DNA of 6,753 nt from JBCCZC01 sp039188505 (lineage in GTDB: Bacteria > Pseudomonadota > Gammaproteobacteria > Xanthomonadales > SZUA-38). Below the pieces are notes generated by a model. It was not told the origin of the DNA and did no database searches. It saw only the letters and a program-made list of their open reading frames with translations. Of this stretch, positions 1 to 5,631 are shown piece after piece. Both the position numbers and the translations under genes were made by a program. Every line of letters starts with the position of its first letter. The first letter of the stretch is position 1. The stretch covers positions 1 through 6,753 of the forward strand of contig JBCCZC010000321.1 of NCBI GenBank assembly GCA_039188505.1, read 5' to 3'.

Positions 1-498
1 GCCTTCGGCCCGATCGATCAGGGTTGCGCCCTGGAGTCCCGCGATGAACAGCTGCGCGAGCTCGGCAGGTGTGACGCCTTGCAGCGATGTCTCGCTCGTT
101 GCAAACAGCTTCTCGAGCCATTGCTCGTTCAACCGGAAGTAGCCGCGCAGGGCTCGCTGGCCCGCGTCATCGAGGGACGTGAGCTCCGCAGCCATCATGC
201 CGCAGAGGCAGATGTCGCCGTTCTGAACGGCGGCCTCGTAGACGTCGATGAAGGCGTCGAGCCGCTCGATCGGCGTCGCGTGCTCGCTGTCGATCCGGGC
301 AAGAATCGCCTCGAAATCGGTTGAGTAGCGGCGAATCACGGCCTCCGCAAGGTCGTCCTTGGTCCGAAAGTGATAGTGCACGCTCGAGGACTTCACCCCG
401 ACCTCGTCGGCCAGGGTCCGGAAGCTCACGCTGCCAAGACCGCTGCCCTTGATGGCGCGGGTGGCGACTGCCTCGATCTGGTCTCGTTTTGCCGACAT
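1..498 (-). CDS. TetR/AcrR-family transcriptional regulator (C-terminus beyond window)
   Basis: This is a DNA-binding repressor-type regulator; 166 residues are visible and the frame is still open at base 1. It begins MSAKRDQIEA from an ATG at 498. Residues 8-58 form the three-helix TetR DNA-binding domain, with the characteristic FRTLADEVGV (26-35) and SSVHYHFRTKDDL (38-50) of the recognition helix and following helix. The rest is the helical ligand/dimerisation domain. It holds ICLCGMMAAEL (96-106), where Cys97 sits in the position of the redox-sensing Cys106 of E. coli NemR (GCLTVKLSAE) by my hand alignment; a second cysteine is at 99. A GAGAGG lies 10 bases before the ATG. Upstream are a good promoter and an overlapping inverted repeat, consistent with autoregulation. 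About 20-30 residues are probably missing compared with usual family lengths near 190-200. The family call is firm; the ligand and target genes are unknown. Confidence 0.95.
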   Translation of the reverse strand, partial: MSAKRDQIEAVATRAIKGSGLGSVSFRTLADEVGVKSSSVHYHFRTKDDLAEAVIRRYSTDFEAILARIDSEHATPIERLDAFIDVYEAAVQNGDICLCGMMAAELTSLDDAGQRALRGYFRLNEQWLEKLFATSETSLQGVTPAELAQLFIAGLQGATLIDRAEG

Positions 499-529
499 GG
501 AATGCGTGCCTCTCGTAACGTTCAAGCAC

Positions 530-558
530 AGTCTATCTATCACTAGGTAGATTGTCAA
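530..558 (-). promoter_or_regulatory. Sigma70-type promoter of the tetR-family gene
   Basis: On the minus strand a perfect -35 box TTGACA (558-553) is followed by a 17-base spacer and TAGACT (535-530), a 4-of-6 match to TATAAT. Transcription would start near 523, giving a leader of about 25 bases before the ATG at 498. This A/T-richer patch is conspicuous in otherwise GC-rich DNA. The call rests on sequence match only. Confidence 0.72.
533..554. promoter_or_regulatory. Putative TetR-family operator, inverted repeat inside the promoter
   Basis: The arms ATCTATC (535-541) and GGTAGAT (546-552) are inverted repeats with one mismatch around a 4-base centre (ACTA), and one more pair matches at 533/554. 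The repeat fills the spacer between the -35 and -10 boxes of the regulator's own promoter. That is the classic place for a TetR-family dimer to block RNA polymerase. Autoregulation is inferred from position and symmetry; no binding data are available. Confidence 0.6.
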
Positions 559-601
559 CTCCTGACCAGGAGGTGTCGCAGCCGCAGCCGTCTGCTGGCT
601 A

Positions 602-626
602 GTGCCCATTCAGAAACGATGGGCAC
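602..626. repeat. Perfect 8-bp inverted repeat (hairpin) in the intergenic region
   Basis: GTGCCCAT (602-609) and ATGGGCAC (619-626) are exact reverse complements around a 9-base loop. It lies between the stop of the TPR gene (783) and the promoter of the regulator (558). Neither strand has a U-run after the stem, so it is not a canonical intrinsic terminator. It could be a factor-assisted end of the upstream transcript, an mRNA 3' stabilising hairpin, or a protein-binding site. The rest of 499-782 holds the promoter, the hairpin at 669-685 and no convincing gene. Confidence 0.5.
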
Positions 627-668
627 CAGAGCGGCGCAGGGAAGCGCAGCCAAGGCGGCTCGGTGTGA

Positions 669-685
669 TTTTCGCGCAGCGAAAA
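669..685. repeat. Short 7-bp inverted repeat with 3-base loop
   Basis: TTTTCGC (669-675) and GCGAAAA (679-685) pair exactly around GCA. On the minus strand, the direction of the surrounding genes, the U-run is on the 5' side of the stem, the wrong side for an intrinsic terminator of the gene ending at 783. On the plus strand the stem is followed by an A/G-rich stretch rather than U. It is recorded as structure of unknown role. Confidence 0.35.
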
Positions 686-782
686 AAGCGCCGGGTCCGT
701 GGCGATCAGCGCGTGCGAACCGATGAGGAATTCGAAAACTACGGGCTTGCAACGACCAGGGGTGGCCGTTTTCGGACGAAGC

Positions 783-2042
783 CTAGAACGCCACGCTTGT
801 TCCCGTCGCCAGAGACTCCATTGGACGAAACAGCTCGAAAACGCGCGGTGCGCCGTAGAGCGACGGTCCGACTGCCAGCTCGAGCCGGAGATCGTGCACC
901 GCGACGGCCTCTCCGTTCACGATGGGCGGGCGGAACCGCGCCTCTGAGCGGAAGATCCGCGGCGCGTAGTAGTCAACCGGACCGGCCATCGGGCGCGTCA
1001 GCGCCGCGCGTCGGACCCGTCCGTCATGCGTGATGTCCACCTCGAAACCGAATTCCTGGACCACGCTGACGACCTTCACCGGGTCCTTGAAGGTCTGCGT
1101 GCGGACGAGCTCGGGCTTGGCGAGACGCACCAGCCAGGATTCGACCTGCGCGGCGTCTGCCAGCTCCCACGCTTTCCGATACTCCCGGACGGCCCAGCGC
1201 TCGTAGGAGAAGATCATCATGAGATCGCCCAGCTCGACCCGCGCCGCGATCCGCTCGTCCGGAGAGAACACGTCGGGATTGGCGTCCATCAGCGCCAGGG
1301 CGCGTTCCGTTTCCCCGATCGATCGGCCTGCGAGCGGTCCGCCGAGCAGCGTCATCGCGCGTGCGCGGTGAAGCGGAACCAGCAGCGGTGAGTCGGATCC
1401 GGCTTCGGCCGAAATCACCTTGATCGCGCCGCGCAGTTCGGTCAGCGCTTCCTTGTAGAGCCCCTGCCGGCGAAGCCAGAGCCCGAGGCGAGTCGTGGAA
1501 TCCACGAAGGCCTCGGACGTCACGCCGAAACGCTCCCGGTTGAGGCGAACGGCCAGCCGCTCGAGTTCCTCGGCTTCATAGAACTCACCGAGCCTGGCCT
1601 GAAGACCGGCGCGTTCCTCGACCATCGAGAGCTGCGCGACATTCGCGTTGCCCCAGAGCCGGTGAGTGACGTGCTGGGCGCGGGCCAGCGATCGATCCGC
1701 GTCCTTGAAGCGCCCCTGAGCCGCCTGTTCCCTGGCGAGGAGTCGATAGGGGAGGATCAGCTGCTCGGCAAACAGGCCGTGGGTGCCCTGGATCTCGAGG
1801 ATCGCCCGCTGCAGCTCCGTCATCGCACCCGGCTCGCCGTGGAAGTGCATGGCCGCGGCGATCGGCAAGCGCGCCTGATCAGGCGCTTGGCGCAGCGTCG
1901 TCGGGTCCGGCGCCGAGTCCATGCCGGCCCAGCCGAGATCGCGCTCGACGAGCTCGTCGATGGAGAGCGCGATGGGGGCGGGCTCATCGGCCCGGAGAGC
2001 ACCCGCGATCATGCAGAGGGCCAGCAGAAAAACGGGGCGCAT
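783..2042 (-). CDS. Exported TPR-repeat protein with TonB-C-like C-terminal domain
   Basis: This 419-residue protein has no recognised specific function. Residues 1-18 look like a Sec signal peptide: Arg2, hydrophobic core FLLALCMIAGAL, and likely cleavage after ALRA. The Cys at 10 is followed by Met and lacks a proper lipobox, so a lipoprotein is unlikely. Helical repeats of the tetratricopeptide type run from about 92 to 300, with recognisable units at 92-128 (QGRFKDADRSLARA), 136-172 (LGEFYEAEELERLA) and 177-213 (QGLYKEALTELRGA). Residues about 320-390 resemble the TonB C-terminal fold: FGFEVDITHDGRVRRAALTR, then EARFRPPIVNGEAV, matching the F.V...G.V.......... and W/RFRPP..G.PV pattern of energy-transducer TonB families. 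There is no transmembrane anchor or proline-rich spacer, so it is not a classical TonB; it is probably a periplasmic scaffold. The start is supported by GAGG 9 bases upstream. It lies 134 bases after the MFS gene and is likely transcribed separately. Confidence 0.88.
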   Translation of the reverse strand: MRPVFLLALCMIAGALRADEPAPIALSIDELVERDLGWAGMDSAPDPTTLRQAPDQARLPIAAAMHFHGEPGAMTELQRAILEIQGTHGLFAEQLILPYRLLAREQAAQGRFKDADRSLARAQHVTHRLWGNANVAQLSMVEERAGLQARLGEFYEAEELERLAVRLNRERFGVTSEAFVDSTTRLGLWLRRQGLYKEALTELRGAIKVISAEAGSDSPLLVPLHRARAMTLLGGPLAGRSIGETERALALMDANPDVFSPDERIAARVELGDLMMIFSYERWAVREYRKAWELADAAQVESWLVRLAKPELVRTQTFKDPVKVVSVVQEFGFEVDITHDGRVRRAALTRPMAGPVDYYAPRIFRSEARFRPPIVNGEAVAVHDLRLELAVGPSLYGAPRVFELFRPMESLATGTSVAF

Positions 2043-2168
2043 GATCGGAATCCTCGGATGGGGCTTCCAACAACCATAGCCGCACAGCCTGTTCGGTTCA
2101 TCTCGAGCCGACCAAGCCGCACGAAGGGCGACGCATCCAGGCCCTCAGACCAGGATCACACCGCGCGA

Positions 2169-2187
2169 AGAGCCGATCACTGGCTCT
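2169..2187 (-). other. Hairpin across the stop codon of the MFS gene
   Basis: AGAGCC and GGCTCT form a 6-bp perfect stem with a 7-base loop that contains the TGA stop of the transporter gene (2179-2177). No U-tract follows on the minus strand; the next bases are C/G-rich. It may help end or protect the operon transcript, but a canonical terminator is not visible. The remainder of 2043-2176 contains the ribosome binding site of the next gene and no promoter I would defend. Confidence 0.35.
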
Positions 2188-3778
2188 GCGGCGCGACCCA
2201 GTGCCGCACCCTCGGCGGTTCGTCGCCGCGATGGAAGCTGCGCGCCCGCGCGTGCAGTTCCTGGTCATGAACGGTCGCGCGCTCGTGCTGTCGCAGGTGC
2301 TCGGCCCAGCTCGAGAGCTGGAACCACTCGATCCAGATCCCCGGCGCTTCCGTGTCCTCGTAGATACCCCACTGGCGCGCACCGTCGCGGTAGCGCTCGC
2401 CGGACAGGGCGTGCATCGCCGCGAGGAAGTCGTGCTCTTGGGCCGCGTCGATGCGGTACTCGATCGTGATCATCACCGGGCCCCGGTCGACGACGCCCTC
2501 GAGTTCGTCCGCGACGATCGGTGCGGGCCAGTGGGACGATGGCGACAGATCGATATCCTCCCCCTCGCCGAGCTTCGAGCCCCGCGTGAAGGGAATGGCG
2601 ACGACGGCGCCGATCGCGGCAACGATCAGCGTGGTGGATACGGACGTCGCCGTCGCCAGCTGACCCCAGCCGGCGGAACCCGCAGCGAGGGAGCCGAAGA
2701 AGACCATGAGATAGACCGCCAGGCCGCGCGCCCGCACCCAGTCCGGCAGCGCAAGCTGGGCCGAGACGTTCAGGCTGGTGAGCACGACGATCCAGCCAAA
2801 GCCGCCCGCGAAGGCCGCAACGAGCGCAGCGGCCGGAACCCGCGCAAGGCCCAGGACGAGCATGGCCAAAGCGGTGAGCATGACGCCGAAGGTCGCCAGC
2901 CGGTCGGTGCTGAAGCGCCCCCGGAAGTGGGGGAGCAGCAGGGCGCCGATCACGGCGCCGGCCCCGATCGCCGCGAGCAGGAAGCCATACAGCGTCGCAC
3001 CGCCGCCCGGGAGCTCGCGCGCGACGAGCGGCAGCAGGGCCCAATAGGCGCTTGCGAAGACAAAGAATCCGACGGCCCGCGCCATCGTCGCCTTCAGCGG
3101 TCCGTTGAACGCCGCGTGCCGTAGGGCCGTGAGCATGGCCCCCAGGATCGGCTCTGGCGGTAGCGTGGCAGCGGGTCGGGCCGGCGGCCGCCAGGCGAGG
3201 AGCGCCGCGATGATGACCACGTGGCTGATGGCGTTGAGCGCGAACGGCGCGGCGATGCCGACGCTGGTGATCAGAAATCCCGCCAGCGCCGGCCCGATCG
3301 CACGGCTGATGTTGATGCCCATCGAGTTCAGTGCGACAGCGGGCTGCAGCAGTTCACGCGGCACCAGGGAAGGGACGATCGACTGCCACGCAGGCGCGAC
3401 GAAGGCGGCGCCCGTGCCGATGAGGAAGGTGAACAGCACCAGCAGCGAAGGCGTCATGATATCGCCCGCGACCAGAAGCGCCAGCACGACGATGATGACC
3501 GCGAGGATCGCGTTGACGACGATGAGAAGCCGGCGCTTGTCGACCCGGTCGGCGAGCGTGCCGGCAAGGAGCGCGAAGAGGAAGATCGGCAGCGTCGTGG
3601 CCGCCTGAACCAGCGTCACAACGGCCGGCGTCGGGTCCAGCGTCGTCATCAGCCAGCCGGCACCGACATCGTGCATCCACGTGCCGGTGATCGAGATCAG
3701 CGTGGCCGTCCAGAGCAGGGCAAAGGCGCCGTGGCGAAACGGCGCCCAGGCCGATACGTTTCCACTTGCCGCGTTCAT
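2177..3778 (-). CDS. MFS transporter, EntS-like MFS_3 class, with soluble C-terminal domain
   Basis: This is a 533-residue inner-membrane secondary transporter. Residues about 12-397 hold hydrophobic segments typical of a 10-12 helix major facilitator. The motif-A loop between helices 2 and 3 is visible as GTLADRVDKRRL (73-84). The family signature APAWQSIVPSLVPRELL with LNSMGINISRAIGPALAG (127-167) points to the MFS_3 (enterobactin-exporter EntS-like) group. After a charged linker (400-432), residues 433-516 form a soluble cytoplasmic domain, starting GPVMITIEYRIDAAQEHDFL and including WGIYED and WIEWFQLSSWAEHL. It looks like a ferredoxin-like ABM/NIPSNAP fold and is known from other long MFS_3 proteins. 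The start is supported by GGTGA (3789-3785) 6 bases before the ATG. It starts 16 bases after the amidohydrolase stop, so co-transcription is likely. Export is the usual direction in the family, but the substrate is unknown; it probably carries the amidohydrolases' substrate or product. Confidence 0.93.
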   Translation of the reverse strand: MNAASGNVSAWAPFRHGAFALLWTATLISITGTWMHDVGAGWLMTTLDPTPAVVTLVQAATTLPIFLFALLAGTLADRVDKRRLLIVVNAILAVIIVVLALLVAGDIMTPSLLVLFTFLIGTGAAFVAPAWQSIVPSLVPRELLQPAVALNSMGINISRAIGPALAGFLITSVGIAAPFALNAISHVVIIAALLAWRPPARPAATLPPEPILGAMLTALRHAAFNGPLKATMARAVGFFVFASAYWALLPLVARELPGGGATLYGFLLAAIGAGAVIGALLLPHFRGRFSTDRLATFGVMLTALAMLVLGLARVPAAALVAAFAGGFGWIVVLTSLNVSAQLALPDWVRARGLAVYLMVFFGSLAAGSAGWGQLATATSVSTTLIVAAIGAVVAIPFTRGSKLGEGEDIDLSPSSHWPAPIVADELEGVVDRGPVMITIEYRIDAAQEHDFLAAMHALSGERYRDGARQWGIYEDTEAPGIWIEWFQLSSWAEHLRQHERATVHDQELHARARSFHRGDEPPRVRHWVAPQSQ

Positions 3779-3794
3779 TGCGATTCACCCATGG

Positions 3795-5627
3795 TCAGAA
3801 TGCGAAGCAGGAGCATCCGAGCGCTCCCCAGAAGGCGCCACGATCATTCGTCGGTATCGGTCGCGACCAGGTGATCTCCCGGTGGCTGCCGTGCATGGCG
3901 CACGCGTGGCCCGGCTGGTGGTGGTGGTGGTGATGCTCTGCGGGTCGGTGGAGCCCCGGATTCTCGTTCACGGGCGACCAGCTCGGCGACGCCGGAGGCA
4001 GCGGGGGTGCGAGGGACGAGAAGTCGTCGGCGGCGTGGACGATCCGGCCGCCGACGATCGTCAGGACCGACTCGATCGACCGGATGGCTTCGTCCTCGAC
4101 CATAAAGTAGTCATCCGAGAGCACCGCGAGGTCGGCGAAGTAGCCCGGTGCCAGAATTCCCTTGCGGTCCTGCTCACCGGAGAACCAGGCGGAACCGGAC
4201 GTCCACAGCCGGAGGGCATCCTCGCGATCGATGCGGTTCTCCTCCGGATAGAGCGTCAGTCCGCCCAGCGTGCGGCCCGTGGCCAGCCAGTACAGGGCCA
4301 CCCAGGGGTCGTAGCTCGCCACGCGGGTCGCGTCCGTGCCGGCGCCGACGGGCACGCCGCTCCTGAGCATGTCCGCGACCGGCGGCGTCGCCTTCGCGGC
4401 GTCGGCGCCGTAGCGGTCGACGAAATACTCGCCCTGGAAGGCCATCCGATGCTGGATCGCAATGCCGCCGCCGAGCGCGTTGATCCGGTCGATGTTACGC
4501 TGACCGACGGTCTCGGCGTGGTCGATGATGAAGCGCGTGGCGAACGGCTGCCGCCCATTCACGCGCTCGAAGACGTCCAGGAAGCGGCTGATGGACTCGT
4601 CGTAGGTGGCGTGAATGCGGAACGGCCACTCGTTCGTCGCGAGCAGCTCGACGACCTGCTCGAGCTCCTTTTCCATGGCCGGTCGCAGCTCGGGACGCGG
4701 TTCGAGGAAGTTCTCGAAGTCGGCGGCGGACCAGACGAGGTTCTCGCCGGCGCCGTTCATCCGCAGGAATCCATCGCCCTCGCCAGGCTCGGTCATCGTC
4801 ACCCAGCGCTCGTAGTCCGTGAGTTCCTCACCGGCGAGCTGGGCAAAGAGGTTGTAGGCGATCCGCACGGTCAGCTGATCGTCAGCGTGAAGCTGCTGGA
4901 TGACCCGGTAGTCGTCCGGATAGTTCTGACCGCCACCCCCCGCGTCGATCACGCTCGTCACGCCGAGCCGGTTGAGCTCGCGCATGAAGTGTCGCGTGGA
5001 GTTGACCTGGCCTTCGAAGGGCAAGGCCGGCGCCTGCGACAGCGTGCTGTAGAGGATCAATGCCGACGGCTTGGCGAGCAGCAGACCGGTCGGTTCCCCG
5101 TCGCGGCCCCGCTCGATCACGCCGCCCGGTGGATTGGGCGTGCGCTTGTCGAAGCCCAGCGCCCGCAGCGCCGCGCGATTCAGCAGGGCGCGTCCATAGA
5201 GATGCAGCAGGAATACCGGTGTATCGGGCGCCGCTTCGTTGAGCTCTTCGAGCGTTGGCATGCGCCGCTCGGCAAACTGGAACTCGGACCAGCCGCCGAT
5301 GACGCGGACCCACTCCGGCGCCGGCGTGCGCTCGGCCTGTACCCTGAGCCGCGCGAGGGCATCGGCCAGCGATGGGATGCCCTCCCAGCGGAGCTCGAGG
5401 TTGTAGGACAGTCCGCCGCGAATGAGGTGCGTGTGGCTGTCGTTGAGGCCCGGAATCACCCGACGTCCGCCCAGATCGATCCGCGTGGCTCCTGGCGCGG
5501 CGCTGACCACCTCCGCATCGGTCCCGACCGCCGTGATCCGTCCGTCTTCCATGGCGATGGCGGTGGCGTCCGGCCGATTGCGGTCCAGCGTCGTGATGCG
5601 GCCGTTGTGCAAGATCGTGGTCGCCAT
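3795..5627 (-). CDS. YtcJ-like amidohydrolase (Amidohydro_3 family) with His/Cys-rich tail
   Basis: This is a complete 610-residue cytoplasmic metal-dependent hydrolase of the amidohydrolase superfamily, expected to cleave an amide or related C-N bond; the substrate is unknown. The N-terminal beta domain starts MATTILHNGRITTLD, and the TIM barrel opens with GLNDSHTHLIRGG, whose HTH (65-67) is the HxH metal site. Further conserved residues are in HATYDES (His339), IIDHAETV (His370) and GAGTDATRVA (Asp432); FADLAVLSDDYF and VGGRIVH mark the return to the beta domain. The KxxxDG segment that supplies a carboxylated lysine in many relatives is not evident: the place reads GFLRMNGAGENLVW (286-299). 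After residue 563 comes a tail with six consecutive His, HACAMHGSH, and a terminal GCSCFAF. The ATG at 5627 gives a normal N-terminus, has AAGG 9 bases upstream, and lies 4 bases after the previous stop. An in-frame upstream ATG (5705) would add an Arg/Ser-rich stretch overlapping the preceding gene. Confidence 0.94.
   Translation of the reverse strand: MATTILHNGRITTLDRNRPDATAIAMEDGRITAVGTDAEVVSAAPGATRIDLGGRRVIPGLNDSHTHLIRGGLSYNLELRWEGIPSLADALARLRVQAERTPAPEWVRVIGGWSEFQFAERRMPTLEELNEAAPDTPVFLLHLYGRALLNRAALRALGFDKRTPNPPGGVIERGRDGEPTGLLLAKPSALILYSTLSQAPALPFEGQVNSTRHFMRELNRLGVTSVIDAGGGGQNYPDDYRVIQQLHADDQLTVRIAYNLFAQLAGEELTDYERWVTMTEPGEGDGFLRMNGAGENLVWSAADFENFLEPRPELRPAMEKELEQVVELLATNEWPFRIHATYDESISRFLDVFERVNGRQPFATRFIIDHAETVGQRNIDRINALGGGIAIQHRMAFQGEYFVDRYGADAAKATPPVADMLRSGVPVGAGTDATRVASYDPWVALYWLATGRTLGGLTLYPEENRIDREDALRLWTSGSAWFSGEQDRKGILAPGYFADLAVLSDDYFMVEDEAIRSIESVLTIVGGRIVHAADDFSSLAPPLPPASPSWSPVNENPGLHRPAEHHHHHHQPGHACAMHGSHREITWSRPIPTNDRGAFWGALGCSCFAF
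3918..3935 (-). repeat. Trinucleotide run encoding six histidines
   Basis: On the minus strand CAT is followed by five CAC codons, giving His565-570 of the amidohydrolase. Five identical codons in a row are a short microsatellite and could vary in length between strains. It is in frame and sits within a wider His/Cys-rich tail, so it looks like part of a functional segment rather than noise. Confidence 0.8.
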
Positions 5628-5631
5628 ACCG

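Noticed and set aside
167..529. Minus-strand frame of 120 codons overlapping the TetR gene
   Set aside because: Another minus-strand frame across the same bases encodes an unmistakable TetR DNA-binding domain; this one is an Arg-rich shadow.
669..685. Intrinsic terminator for the TPR gene
   Set aside because: The U-run on the transcribed strand precedes the stem instead of following it, and the 3-base-loop stem is A/U-heavy.
555..752. A 65-codon minus-strand frame in the gap between the TPR gene and the regulator
   Set aside because: It needs a TTG start without a Shine-Dalgarno sequence, has no recognisable motif, runs through both intergenic hairpins and its end overlaps the regulator's -35 box.
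602..1033. Plus-strand frame of 143 codons starting in the intergenic gap
   Set aside because: Most of it is antisense to the TPR gene; it is Arg/Pro-rich low-complexity and starts within the 602-626 hairpin.
2201..3874. Long plus-strand frames at 2201-3124 and 3221-3874
   Set aside because: Both are antisense to the MFS transporter, strongly charged (Arg/Asp/Glu/Gln) and without any fold-like pattern; they are composition artefacts.
3918..3935. Artificial His-tag or vector sequence
   Set aside because: The six His codons are followed by 40 further in-frame residues with native-looking composition and a natural stop, then the next gene's ribosome binding site; no cloning-vector features are present.
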